A DNA stretch of 64,000 nt from Akkermansia biwaensis (lineage in GTDB: Bacteria > Verrucomicrobiota > Verrucomicrobiia > Verrucomicrobiales > Akkermansiaceae). Position 1 is the first letter of the stretch. Each line of letters opens with the position of its first letter. Below, in pieces: positions 25,074 to 33,229 of the stretch. The notes beneath the pieces were generated by a model, which saw nothing but the letters and a program-made list of their open reading frames with translations, had not been told where the DNA came from and searched no databases. A program made the position numbers and the translations under genes. Location of the stretch: assembly GCF_026072915.1 (NCBI RefSeq), contig NZ_AP025943.1, positions 2,294,001-2,358,000 on the forward strand, in the 5' to 3' direction.

Positions 25074-26039
25074 TCAAATCAGGCCCACGGTCCGGCGCAC
25101 CCGGTCCAGCACCACGGAGGCCGTTCCCCGCGCCTTCCTTGCGCCATTTTCCAGCACCTGGTGCACGTAGTCCTGGCTGGCTTCCAGCTCCGCCCGGCGT
25201 TTCCGCGCGGCGCGGAAGTATTCCCAGTAGGCGTCAAAGAGGCGTTTTTTGAAGTCGCCGTAGCCGCAGCCTCCGTTCCGGAAGTCGCGGATCATGTCTT
25301 CATAGCCTTCCGCGGAGGCGAAGAGCTTGTAGAGCTGGAGGATGATGGAGTTTTCCGTCGGCTTCGGTTCTTCCACAGGGGTGGAGTCCGTGGGAATCCT
25401 CATGATGAGCTTGCGGGTGGCTTTTTCCTCCCCGAAGATGGGGAGCGTGTTGTTGTAGCTTTTGCTCATTTTCTGACCGTCCAGCCCGGGGACGATGGCG
25501 GTGCTTTCCGCAATGAGAGCGTCCGGCAGCTTGCAGGTTCCTTCCCCGAATTGCTCGTTCATTTTGCCGGCCAGGTCGCGGGTGACTTCCAGATGCTGTT
25601 TCTGGTCCTTGCCTACGGGCACCAGGTCGGAGTCATACATCAGGATGTCCGCGGCCATCAGCACGGGATAGGTAAAGAGGGCGTTGCTGGGGGAAAAGCC
25701 TTTGGCGATCTTGTCCTTGTAGGAGTGACAGCGCTCCAGCAGTCCTACGGGGCATACGGTGCTGAGTATCCAGGCCAGTTCATTGACTTCCGGCACGGAA
25801 GATTGGCGGAAGAAGACGCATTTTTCCGGGTCCAGCCCCACCGCCAGGAAGTCCGTCGCCAGATTTTTGCAGTTTTCGCGCAGGGTGTCCGCGTCGTGTA
25901 CGGTGCTCATGGCGTGGTAATCCGCCAGAAAGTAGTAGGATTCTCCGCGGTCCTGCATGCGGACGGCAGGTTCCATGGCTCCGAAGTAGTTGCCGATGTG
26001 CAGTTTGCCGCTGGGTTGAAGTCCTGTAATGATACGCAT
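25074..26039 (-). CDS. trpS: Tryptophanyl-tRNA synthetase
   Basis: 321 residues from MRIITGLQPSGKLHIGNYFGA, which places the class I HIGH motif (HIGN) at residues 13-16 as in other TrpRS. The KMSKS loop is intact (GQKMSKSYNN). The DILMYDSDLVPVGKDQKQHLE segment is the Trp/ATP pocket of bacterial TrpRS. The frame extends 13 codons upstream, but the family start is clear. It charges tRNA-Trp. Confidence 0.96.
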   Translation of the reverse strand: MRIITGLQPSGKLHIGNYFGAMEPAVRMQDRGESYYFLADYHAMSTVHDADTLRENCKNLATDFLAVGLDPEKCVFFRQSSVPEVNELAWILSTVCPVGLLERCHSYKDKIAKGFSPSNALFTYPVLMAADILMYDSDLVPVGKDQKQHLEVTRDLAGKMNEQFGEGTCKLPDALIAESTAIVPGLDGQKMSKSYNNTLPIFGEEKATRKLIMRIPTDSTPVEEPKPTENSIILQLYKLFASAEGYEDMIRDFRNGGCGYGDFKKRLFDAYWEYFRAARKRRAELEASQDYVHQVLENGARKARGTASVVLDRVRRTVGLI

Positions 26040-26090
26040 GGCGCGCAGGATTGTGCCTGTTCCCGCCGTGCAAGTCAAGAAGGGGGACAG

Positions 26091-26840
26091 TCAGGGATAC
26101 AGACTCCGTGCATCGGACGTTGTCCGGGTTCCGTTCGGCGGAGAAACCGTGTTTTCCTGACGCGGAGAGAGTCCGCGAATGAAGCCTGACGCCTCTTTGT
26201 TTATTGGAAGCTTCTGCTCGTGAAAGGGTGCCGAATAGCTTTTTCCTTCCGGTTCCGGTGAACGGAGGAGGAAGATGAACAGGAATGGAACCAGCAGGCA
26301 CCACAAGACCACCAAAATGTCTTTGATTCCGGGCACATGATTTCTGGAAGCCTGAAGAGAGGCGGCCAGGGAAAGGAGGCCCAGGGGAAGAACCAGGCTG
26401 AATACCAGGGCGCCCCCGGAAAATTCATGGATATAAACGGAGGGAATTTCCAGTTTTGAGAAGGCGCTGTCCGGCGGCGCATAGGAGGCTGTCAGTCCGG
26501 CGTAAAGGAGGAAGGAGAGCAGGCCCAGCATGAAGGCGGCTACGCAGAAGGTTGTCACGCGGGGGGAAAGGAGGGGCTGCATCCTGCGGCAGCGGCGGCA
26601 GATATGGCAACCCGCAGCAAGGAGAACAGCCAGCAGTCCGGAGGCGTACAGAGAAGGTTTGATTTCCAAAAGCCGGGAATGTACAGCCGGATGACCGTTC
26701 TGCCCGGCCAGGATTACAGCCATTCCCGTTATCCAGAGCATCAGCACGGTATGGGCCATGCCCCACGGAATGAGACGGAAGAAGCGCCGTTCATGGGGAG
26801 AATGCGGAACGGGTTCGGAAGCCGTGCTTGTGATGGTCAT
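26091..26840 (-). CDS. Integral membrane protein of unknown function
   Basis: 249 residues with four hydrophobic spans: about 25-45 (GMAHTVLMLWITGMAVILAG), 65-80, 94-115 (FCVAAFMLGLLSFLLYAG) and 140-160. A further hydrophobic segment lies near 172-190 (LVVLWCLLVPFLFIFLL). A short Cys-rich CHICRRCRRM loop follows the second span and could bind metal. The C-terminus is polar. It lies 51 bases upstream of trpS on the same strand. No family recognised. Confidence 0.75.
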   Translation of the reverse strand: MTITSTASEPVPHSPHERRFFRLIPWGMAHTVLMLWITGMAVILAGQNGHPAVHSRLLEIKPSLYASGLLAVLLAAGCHICRRCRRMQPLLSPRVTTFCVAAFMLGLLSFLLYAGLTASYAPPDSAFSKLEIPSVYIHEFSGGALVFSLVLPLGLLSLAASLQASRNHVPGIKDILVVLWCLLVPFLFIFLLRSPEPEGKSYSAPFHEQKLPINKEASGFIRGLSPRQENTVSPPNGTRTTSDARSLYP

Positions 26841-26991
26841 TTCAGGCAGTTCCTTTTTAACGGGAAAAGAGCTTTGAAGAATGTATCTTTTTTCGGAGAA
26901 CAGTTCCGGAGGCTGCCGGAATGTTAAGAGGAGTATTCAATGCGTCAGGCCTGCAAAACGGCAACCAGGACAGCGGCCAACGGAAGCAGGT

Positions 26992-27846
26992 TTATTCTTC
27001 CAGCGCTTCCAGAACGTTGTGCACGCCGTCCGCAAAACTTGGGTAGAGCGGTTCCCAGCCCAGGGACAGAAGGCGGGCGCAGGAGACGCGCTGGCTGGTG
27101 TCTCCGCGGCGGCCTCCGGAACGCGGCGGGGACGGAGGTGGGGCCGGAATGCCGAGCAGCCCGGAGAGGTAGGCGTAGATTTCACTCAGCTGCATGGGTG
27201 TGCGGTCCGCTGCATTGTAGATGCCGCGGGGCGGGTGGCGGAGCGTGCACAGCAGGAACAGGGCGGAAACGGCGTCGTCCCTGTGGATGTAGTTCATCCA
27301 TCTGTCCATGTTGCCGGGCAGCGCGGCTCCCTTGGCGCAATAGTCGGAGACCAGGATGCAGCGTCCCGGTCCGTAGAGGGCCGCCAGACGTACGACGGTT
27401 CCCTTGGCGGCCAGAACGGCCTGTTCCGCCTGGAGAAGAAGACGCCTTTTTTCCGTGGTGGGGTAGACGTTGTGCTCCTCCGTCACCCAGCGTCCGTCCG
27501 TAATGCCGTACACGGAAGTGCTTGAGCAGAAGATAACCGGTTTTCCGGGGAATGCTTCCAGCGTGTTTTCCGCCCCCCGGGTATACAGGTTGCGGTAGGC
27601 TTCCGTTCCGCCTCCCCGCGTGCTGGCGCACATGACGATGAGGCACGGTTCCGGAATCCGCGCCGCCAGCCTGTGCATGGAGGCGGAGTCCGTCATGTCC
27701 GCTTCATAGATGGCCTGCTGAGGGTCAATGTCCGCTGTGAGGGGAATGTGCCCGGCTTCCCGCAGGCGTTCGGCCAGGGCCCGGCCCAGATAACCCGTGC
27801 CCAGGATGAGGATCGTGCGCGGTTCTGTACATAGCAGGCTGGTCAT
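26992..27846 (-). CDS. NAD(P)-dependent epimerase/dehydratase-like SDR protein
   Basis: 284 residues of extended short-chain dehydrogenase type. Rossmann motif ILILGTGYLGRALAERL (GxGYLG), then VIFCSSTSVYG with the catalytic Ser/Thr and Tyr region, and VVRLAALYGPGRC. The conserved Tyr-x3-Lys is not obvious: the expected position reads YPTTEKRRLL, so catalysis may differ. Similar proteins are annotated as YeeZ-like SDRs with unknown substrate. The start overlaps the ispD stop by ATGA, so it is co-translated with isoprenoid synthesis and yqeY. Confidence 0.82.
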   Translation of the reverse strand: MTSLLCTEPRTILILGTGYLGRALAERLREAGHIPLTADIDPQQAIYEADMTDSASMHRLAARIPEPCLIVMCASTRGGGTEAYRNLYTRGAENTLEAFPGKPVIFCSSTSVYGITDGRWVTEEHNVYPTTEKRRLLLQAEQAVLAAKGTVVRLAALYGPGRCILVSDYCAKGAALPGNMDRWMNYIHRDDAVSALFLLCTLRHPPRGIYNAADRTPMQLSEIYAYLSGLLGIPAPPPSPPRSGGRRGDTSQRVSCARLLSLGWEPLYPSFADGVHNVLEALEE

Positions 27847-28538
27847 GAGTCATTGCGGCGGTGTGTGAGTTCCAGCAGCATTTCAGCGTGCGAGATGTCT
27901 TCCGGCCAGGTGATTTTAGGGTTGGGCTCATGGTTGTGCACCAGGCGCGTGGGATGTCCGATGAGCTGGAGGGCAGTGACTTCGTCCGTCACCCGGATGT
28001 CCCGTTCGGAGACTTCCACATAGGCGTCCAGCAACAGGGAGTATTGGAATACCTGTGGAGTTTCCATGCACCAGAGGCCTTCCCTGTTTACCTGTTCGGG
28101 CAGCGTGAAACGTTCGGAGTCCGCTCTTTTCAGCGTGTCCGTGACGGGGCGGGCGGAGGCTGCCGCTCCACATTCCCTGGCTGTCTGGATGCAGCGGGAG
28201 ATTTGCTCGACGGTGATGAGGGGGCGCGCACCGTCGTGCACGGCCACCAGCTCCGGTGTGTAAAGCAGGGCGGCCAGTCCGTTCTGCACGGATTCATGGC
28301 GTTCCGCCCCTCCGTCCACGCGGGTGATGGGAATGCCCGCTTCCAGGTCTGCGGCGTCAATGGCATGGAAGCGTTCTTCCGGGCAGACCACGACGATTTC
28401 CGAGACTTCACGGCAGTTGGCAAAGGCGCGGATGCTGCGTTCCAGTACGCGGACCCCGTGCAGTGGGGCCAGCAGCTTGTCAAATCCGGCGCGCCGGGAA
28501 GACCCGGCCGCCACAATGATGGCGGCGCAGCAGCTCAT
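27843..28538 (-). CDS. ispD: 2-C-methyl-D-erythritol 4-phosphate cytidylyltransferase
   Basis: 231 residues, the normal size. It couples CTP to MEP in the non-mevalonate isoprenoid pathway. Motifs: the nucleotide loop IIVAAGSSRRAGFDK, RVDGGAERHESVQNGL, VAVHDGARPLI and VTDEVTALQLIGHPTRLV, all matching IspD. It is coupled by ATGA overlaps on both sides, to yqeY upstream and the SDR gene downstream. Confidence 0.95.
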   Translation of the reverse strand: MSCCAAIIVAAGSSRRAGFDKLLAPLHGVRVLERSIRAFANCREVSEIVVVCPEERFHAIDAADLEAGIPITRVDGGAERHESVQNGLAALLYTPELVAVHDGARPLITVEQISRCIQTARECGAAASARPVTDTLKRADSERFTLPEQVNREGLWCMETPQVFQYSLLLDAYVEVSERDIRVTDEVTALQLIGHPTRLVHNHEPNPKITWPEDISHAEMLLELTHRRNDS

Positions 28539-28990
28539 GACAGTCTGGCGGATACCATTTGGGCCAGTTCCTTGCCGTTGAACCTGCCCGCGGTACGTTC
28601 CTGCATGAGCTTCATGACCCGGCCCATGTCCTTTTTGCCGGAGGCCCCGGTTTCCTGCATAGCGGTTTCCAGGATGGCTTCCACTTCCTCCCTGCCGAGT
28701 TCCGCAGGCATGAATTGCTTGAGTACGGTGATTTCCGCTTCCTCCTTGTCGGCCAGTTCATGGCGTCCGGCGGAGCGGAACTGCTGCGCGGAGTCCTCGC
28801 GCTGCTTGATCTGCTTGCGGACTGCGGCCAGTTCCTCCGCTTCGTCCAGTTCCGTGCCCAGGCCTCCCTTGGCGATGGCGGCATTCGTCATGGCCGTCTT
28901 GAGGGCGCGCAACGTGTTGAGGGTGACGCTGTCCTTGGCTTTCATGGCGGTTTTCATGCCGTCCATGATTTGGTCTGAAATCTTGCTCAT
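28535..28990 (-). CDS. yqeY: GatB/YqeY domain protein
   Basis: 151 residues from MSKISDQIMDGMKTAMKAKD, preceded by GGGG six bases upstream; an ATG seven codons earlier is less likely. YqeY proteins resemble the tail domain of GatB that contacts tRNA. The family pattern is present: DSVTLNTLRALKTAM near the start, KQIKQREDSAQQFR, AELGREEVEAILE and GKKDMGRVMKLMQE with GRFNGKELAQMV at the end. Exact function is unknown; a role in tRNA-dependent amidation or tRNA binding is proposed for the family. First gene of a coupled yqeY-ispD-SDR operon. Confidence 0.9.
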   Translation of the reverse strand: MSKISDQIMDGMKTAMKAKDSVTLNTLRALKTAMTNAAIAKGGLGTELDEAEELAAVRKQIKQREDSAQQFRSAGRHELADKEEAEITVLKQFMPAELGREEVEAILETAMQETGASGKKDMGRVMKLMQERTAGRFNGKELAQMVSARLS

Positions 28991-29038
28991 ATCCCCATTA
29001 CCTAAACGCATCCTCCGTTCACTTCAAGCCGTAAATTG

Positions 29039-29080
29039 AAAAAGCCCGCCAGCGCGGCAGATGCCACGGGCGGACTTGAA
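29039..29080 (-). terminator. Terminator-like hairpin after the beta-propeller gene
   Basis: On the minus strand, GCCCG pairs with CGGGC around a loop holding a second GGCA/TGCC hairpin, directly followed by TTTTT. It lies just past the stop of the propeller gene at 29109. The outer stem is only 5 bp, with an alternative register. Confidence 0.5.
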
Positions 29081-29108
29081 AGGCGTGGTGCAGATTGCGG
29101 CGGGGCAG

Positions 29109-30023
29109 TTATTTTTTCCCACCAATGGGCATGATGTGGATTTTCTTTTCAGTCATGCCCGGTGCCACGATCATGGGACCGTACAGGATGAAGTCCGCCG
29201 TCCCTTCAATGGGGCCGGTGGCTACGGGGGCGGAACGGCCCGTCTTCAGGTCCAGCCTGCGTATGGCTTCCGGCTTTTTGTCCTGGGACCAGTCGCTGTA
29301 GTAGAGCGCGCCGTCGCGGTAGGCCAGGCCGTCGTACTGTCCCCGTTCCCTGGAGAGTTCCGTTACCTCGCGGGAAATGGGGTTTACGGAAAGGAGCCTT
29401 CCGCTGGGCTTGCCTTTTTCATCTGTGGCGTATTCGCAGACGTAGATGACTTTTCTTTCCGGGTCCCAGGCCAGGCCGTTCGGCTTGTGGATGGGCTGTT
29501 TGGTCACCAGCTCCCCGTAGGATTTGGATTCCGTATCCACGTAAAATATCTGGTCCGTGTCCGTGGAGGAGACCATGAGCCTGCCGTTGATGAAGGCCAG
29601 GTCATTGAGGAATTTCATGCGGGAGGGGGACAAGTCCACGTACCCTTCTATGGCACCGGTTTTGGCGTCTATCTTGTAAACCATGCTGATGTCCGTGCAG
29701 TACAGGAAGCCGTCCTTGTACAGAAGCCCCTTGGGAGCGTTCAGGGTGTCCACGTCCGTGATCTTTTTAGGCTCCGTGGAACCGTAGGGAATGACACCCA
29801 GATAGCCGTCCTTGTCCTCTTCCGTGGGCGTAAGTTTGGCTCCGATGGAGGTGAAGTAGATGTTGCCCTGGTCGTCCGCGGCCACACTTTCGGGATGGCC
29901 GTCAATGGAGATGGTCGCTTTTTCCAGGGGCGGGAGCGGCTTGGCGGCGTCCGGCTGTTTTTTGGCGGAAGGCGCGGCCATGGCGCCGCAGGCCAGGCAC
30001 AACAAGAGAAATGGTATTTTCAT
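29109..30023 (-). CDS. Exported SMP-30/NHL-like six-bladed beta-propeller protein
   Basis: 304 residues with a signal peptide (MKIPFLLLCLACGAMAA). The chain has about six repeats of the type PESVAADDQGNIYFTS, APKGLLYKDGFLYCTD, FLNDLAFINGRLMVSS, KPNGLAWDPERKVIYVCEY and YDGLAYRDGALYYSD. This is the SMP-30/gluconolactonase/NHL blade pattern. Substitutions leave enough acidic residues for a metal site, but catalysis is uncertain. Likely a periplasmic sugar lactonase or a sensor/binding propeller. It stands alone between yqeY and leuA. Confidence 0.83.
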   Translation of the reverse strand: MKIPFLLLCLACGAMAAPSAKKQPDAAKPLPPLEKATISIDGHPESVAADDQGNIYFTSIGAKLTPTEEDKDGYLGVIPYGSTEPKKITDVDTLNAPKGLLYKDGFLYCTDISMVYKIDAKTGAIEGYVDLSPSRMKFLNDLAFINGRLMVSSTDTDQIFYVDTESKSYGELVTKQPIHKPNGLAWDPERKVIYVCEYATDEKGKPSGRLLSVNPISREVTELSRERGQYDGLAYRDGALYYSDWSQDKKPEAIRRLDLKTGRSAPVATGPIEGTADFILYGPMIVAPGMTEKKIHIMPIGGKK

Positions 30024-30162
30024 GGGCGTGTACAGTGTTTTCAGGGGGGCGGATGTTTATGGCATGGTAAATACCCGGAATCAAGCAAATAGCTCGTTGT
30101 CCGGGGAAGGGCGTTTCCCTCCCCGCCGCCGGGGGCAGGGGGAAGGGATCAAGGGCCGCTGG

Positions 30163-31719
30163 TCAGATGGCTCCCTTGTCCGCATCTGCGGGCCGGGGCA
30201 TGTTTTCCATGCGAATGAAGCGGTTGACCGCATTCAGATAGGCGCGGGCGGAGGCTTCGATGACGTCCGTGGACGCACCCTTGCCCACAACGGGCTTGGG
30301 TAGGCCGAAGTCCACATGCACCGTGACTTCTCCCAGGGCGTCCTTGCCTTCGGAAGCGGCGTTGACGCTGTAGCCCTTCAGGGTGCCTTTGCGCTTGGTG
30401 ATGCGCTCAATGGCCTTGATGACGGCGTCCACCGCTCCGTTACCCGTGGAGCTGTCTTCAAACTTTTTCCCTTCCTTGACCAGGCCGACCGTAGCCGTGG
30501 GGCGGGCGTGGCTGCCTGCCACGAATTGCAGGAAGTCCAGTTCCCAGAGGCCGGAGGAAGCGTGCAGGGAGTCATCCACAATCGCGGAAAGGTCGTCGTC
30601 ATAGACGAATTTTTTGGAGTCGCCTACTTTTTTGAAACGCTCAAAGACGGTGTTGACTTCCTCTTCCGTCAGTACGTGGCCCAGCTGCTCCAGCCTGGCC
30701 TTGACGGCGGCGCGTCCGGAGTGCTTGGTCAGCGGAAGTTCCGTGGAACCCCAGCCGACAGCCTGCGGGTCCATGACTTCGTAGGTTTCCCGGCAGTTAA
30801 GGATGCCGTGCTGGTGGATGCCGGAGGAATGGGCGAAGGCGTTTTCCCCCACGATGGCCTTGGAGCGCTGCACCTGCATGCCGCTCATGCGCGCCACAAT
30901 GCGGGAAGTGCGGACGATTTCCTTGATGTTGATGTTGTCCTTGACGCTGCCGAACTGGTCGGAACGGGTGCGCAGAGCCATGATGACTTCTTCCAGCGCC
31001 ACGTTTCCGGCGCGTTCGCCAATGCCGTTGATGGTGCCTTCCACCTGCCGGGCCCCGGCGCGGATGGCGGCCAGGGAGTTGGCTACGGCCAGCCCCAGGT
31101 CGTTGTGGCAATGCACGGAAATGACGGCCTTGTCGATGTTCGGCACGTTTTCCTTCAAGTGGCGGATGATGCGGTAAAATTCGTCGGGCGTTGTGTAGCC
31201 GACGGTGTCCGGAATGTTGACGGTAGTGGCTCCGGCGTCGATGACGGTTTCCACGACCTTGGTCAGGAAGTCCAGGTCCGTGCGGGAGGCGTCTTCCGGG
31301 GAAAATTCCACGTCCTGGACGAATTGCCTGGCGCAGGACACGCCTTCCGCCGCCATGCGCAGGATTTCCGTTTCCGCCTTCTTCAGCTTGAATTGCATGT
31401 GCAGCTTGCTGGTGGCCAGGAAGATGTGGATGCGCGCGCGGTCGCCTGCCGGTTCCAGGGCTCTGGCCGCCGCTTCAATGTCCGCCTTGACGCAGCGGGC
31501 CAGCCCGGCGATGCGGCATTTCTTGATTTCCGTGGCGATGGTATGCACCGCCTCAAAGTCTCCGTCGGAGATGCAGGGAAACCCCGCTTCAATGACATCC
31601 ATTCCGAGTCGTTCCATTTGACGGGCCACTTCCAATTTTTCACGGAGGTTCATGGAAGCTCCGGGGCATTGTTCTCCATCGCGAAGGGTGGTGTCAAAAA
31701 AATATACTTGGTCGGACAT
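30163..31719 (-). CDS. leuA: 2-Isopropylmalate synthase (full length)
   Basis: 518 residues. Condenses acetyl-CoA with 2-ketoisovalerate, the first step of leucine synthesis. N-terminal TIM barrel with FFDTTLRDGEQCPGASM, VIEAGFP, GATTVNIPDTVGYTTP and the metal-binding SVHCHNDLGLAVANSL. Then come the GTINGIGERAGN and HSSGIHQHGIL motifs and a complete C-terminal regulatory domain (about 390-510) where leucine binds. The bacterial long form (about 510-560 residues) fits. It has a close relative at 55616 that lacks the regulatory domain. Confidence 0.96.
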   Translation of the reverse strand: MSDQVYFFDTTLRDGEQCPGASMNLREKLEVARQMERLGMDVIEAGFPCISDGDFEAVHTIATEIKKCRIAGLARCVKADIEAAARALEPAGDRARIHIFLATSKLHMQFKLKKAETEILRMAAEGVSCARQFVQDVEFSPEDASRTDLDFLTKVVETVIDAGATTVNIPDTVGYTTPDEFYRIIRHLKENVPNIDKAVISVHCHNDLGLAVANSLAAIRAGARQVEGTINGIGERAGNVALEEVIMALRTRSDQFGSVKDNINIKEIVRTSRIVARMSGMQVQRSKAIVGENAFAHSSGIHQHGILNCRETYEVMDPQAVGWGSTELPLTKHSGRAAVKARLEQLGHVLTEEEVNTVFERFKKVGDSKKFVYDDDLSAIVDDSLHASSGLWELDFLQFVAGSHARPTATVGLVKEGKKFEDSSTGNGAVDAVIKAIERITKRKGTLKGYSVNAASEGKDALGEVTVHVDFGLPKPVVGKGASTDVIEASARAYLNAVNRFIRMENMPRPADADKGAI

Positions 31720-31863
31720 GATATGTATCAGTTAAGGGCAAATATGATAGTATGCCTGTTCCGTGAAAGCAAGCCCTACGCGGGTAATCTCCGGGCGCCC
31801 TCGTTTCAGGCGGATGACAGGGCGTGCCTTTGTCAGCCTGCGGTCGCCTGCTATAGTGATGAG

Positions 31864-32742
31864 GTGAAAATCAGGTTTTATCTTAATGACCAGGCGGAGC
31901 GAACCATGGCTCTGTGGAGCGAATCCCGTCAGGCTTATCTGGTGGCGGATTCCGTGCTGAAGGAAGTGGAAGCCTGCATTTGCGGGGATACCGATTCCAC
32001 AGGGGAGGAAATGAAGCGGATAGCGGAGTTTTTGGACAATCCGGCCGCCAAGGCCGCCGACCGGGACTGGATGATTGATACGGCGCTTCCCTGTTCCCCG
32101 TCCAAGCTGGTGTGCCTGGGCAAGAGCTATGCCGACCACGCTAGGGAATTTGACGGCGCCTCCGTGGAGGAGCCCGCCATTTTCCTGAAATCCACTTCCG
32201 CCATCACTTCCTGCTGTGACGTGGTTCTGTACCCTCCCGGCTGCGACAAGCTGGATTATGAAATAGAGCTTGCCGTCGTCATCCGGGATGTGTTGAAGAA
32301 CGCCACTCCGCAAGAGGCAGCCCGCGCCATCAGCGGCTATACCCTGATGTGCGATTATTCCGAGCGGGCCAACCAGCTTGAGCACGGCGGCCAGTGGACC
32401 AAGGGGAAGAGCTACGACAGCTTTGCTCCGGTGGGTCCTACCTTTATTTCCGCGGAGGAACTGGGCGACGGCTCCGGAGTACCCCTGGAATTGAAGGTAA
32501 ACGGGGAAATCCGCCAGCAGGGCAATACGGACGGGCTGATCTGGCCCGTGCCGGAACTGGTCGCGTACGTCTCCCGGTTCATGACGCTGTGGCCCGGCGA
32601 CGTTCTTTCCACCGGCACGCCGGGCGGCGTGGGGATGGGAATGAAGCCTCCCCGCTATTTGAAGCCGGGGGACGTAGTGGAGTGGGGCAGCCCCGCCTTC
32701 GGCTATGCGTCCCAGGCCGTGGTTATTGACGATGAAGCGTGA
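31864..32742 (+). CDS. Fumarylacetoacetate hydrolase-family protein
   Basis: About 292 residues. The frame is open for a long way upstream, antisense to leuA, but the protein begins at a GTG (31864) giving MKIRFYLND-like family sequence. Core motifs: VCLGKSYADHAREF (FAH start), AIFLKSTSAI, LDYEIELAVVI with metal-binding glutamates, SYDSFAPVGPTF and STGTPGGVGMGM. Members act as acylpyruvate hydrolases, 2-hydroxyhepta-2,4-diene isomerases or oxaloacetate decarboxylases. Substrate is not evident. It is divergent from leuA with 144 bases between. Confidence 0.88.
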   Translation: MKIRFYLNDQAERTMALWSESRQAYLVADSVLKEVEACICGDTDSTGEEMKRIAEFLDNPAAKAADRDWMIDTALPCSPSKLVCLGKSYADHAREFDGASVEEPAIFLKSTSAITSCCDVVLYPPGCDKLDYEIELAVVIRDVLKNATPQEAARAISGYTLMCDYSERANQLEHGGQWTKGKSYDSFAPVGPTFISAEELGDGSGVPLELKVNGEIRQQGNTDGLIWPVPELVAYVSRFMTLWPGDVLSTGTPGGVGMGMKPPRYLKPGDVVEWGSPAFGYASQAVVIDDEA

Positions 32743-32806
32743 GGGGAACTTTTCCGCATTTCCTCGTGTTCCAATTTGACTTGATTAGTTTTCAGGCGTC
32801 AGGAAG

Positions 32807-33181
32807 ATGAAAAGGATGAGAAACGTCGTGCCCTACGTGGTGATGGTGACCGGATTGACCGCCGTATTCGTGTGGGCCAAATGGAAGCAGGCGGAGGGAC
32901 GCGAGGTCCGGGCCGTGTCCGTCGTGTCTCCCGCTCCGGCGGCGGACGGGATCATGCTGATCGATGTCCGGACTCCGGAGGAATTCCATGCCAGACACAG
33001 GGACGGCGCAGTGAATATTCCTGTGGATGAAGTAGAGACGCTGGCCCCGCAATTGGTGCCGGATAAGAATACTCTGCTTCTTTTGTACTGCCGTACGGGC
33101 AAGCGTGCGGACCGCGCCATGGAAATCCTGAAAAAGATGGGTTACAGCAGGGTGGAAAATTTGCACCGCCTGGATATGTAG
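32807..33181 (+). CDS. Membrane-anchored rhodanese-domain protein
   Basis: 124 residues: an N-terminal membrane anchor (about 7-25, NVVPYVVMVTGLTAVFVWA) then a single rhodanese domain (about 45-124). IDVRTPEEFHARHRDGAVNIP and the active-site loop YCRTGKRAD with catalytic Cys (about residue 95) are intact, so persulfide transfer is possible. The domain should face the periplasm. An AGGAAG sequence lies just before the start. It may belong with the upstream FAH gene (64-base gap). Confidence 0.88.
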   Translation: MKRMRNVVPYVVMVTGLTAVFVWAKWKQAEGREVRAVSVVSPAPAADGIMLIDVRTPEEFHARHRDGAVNIPVDEVETLAPQLVPDKNTLLLLYCRTGKRADRAMEILKKMGYSRVENLHRLDM

Positions 33182-33229
33182 GTTTCCTGTCTGAGACCGT
33201 GAAGAGGAAGTTGGAGCCTTTTCTCCTTC

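Noticed and set aside
30316-31863. Long upstream extension of the FAH-family frame
   Set aside because: The extension is antisense to leuA; family sequence begins at the GTG at 31864.
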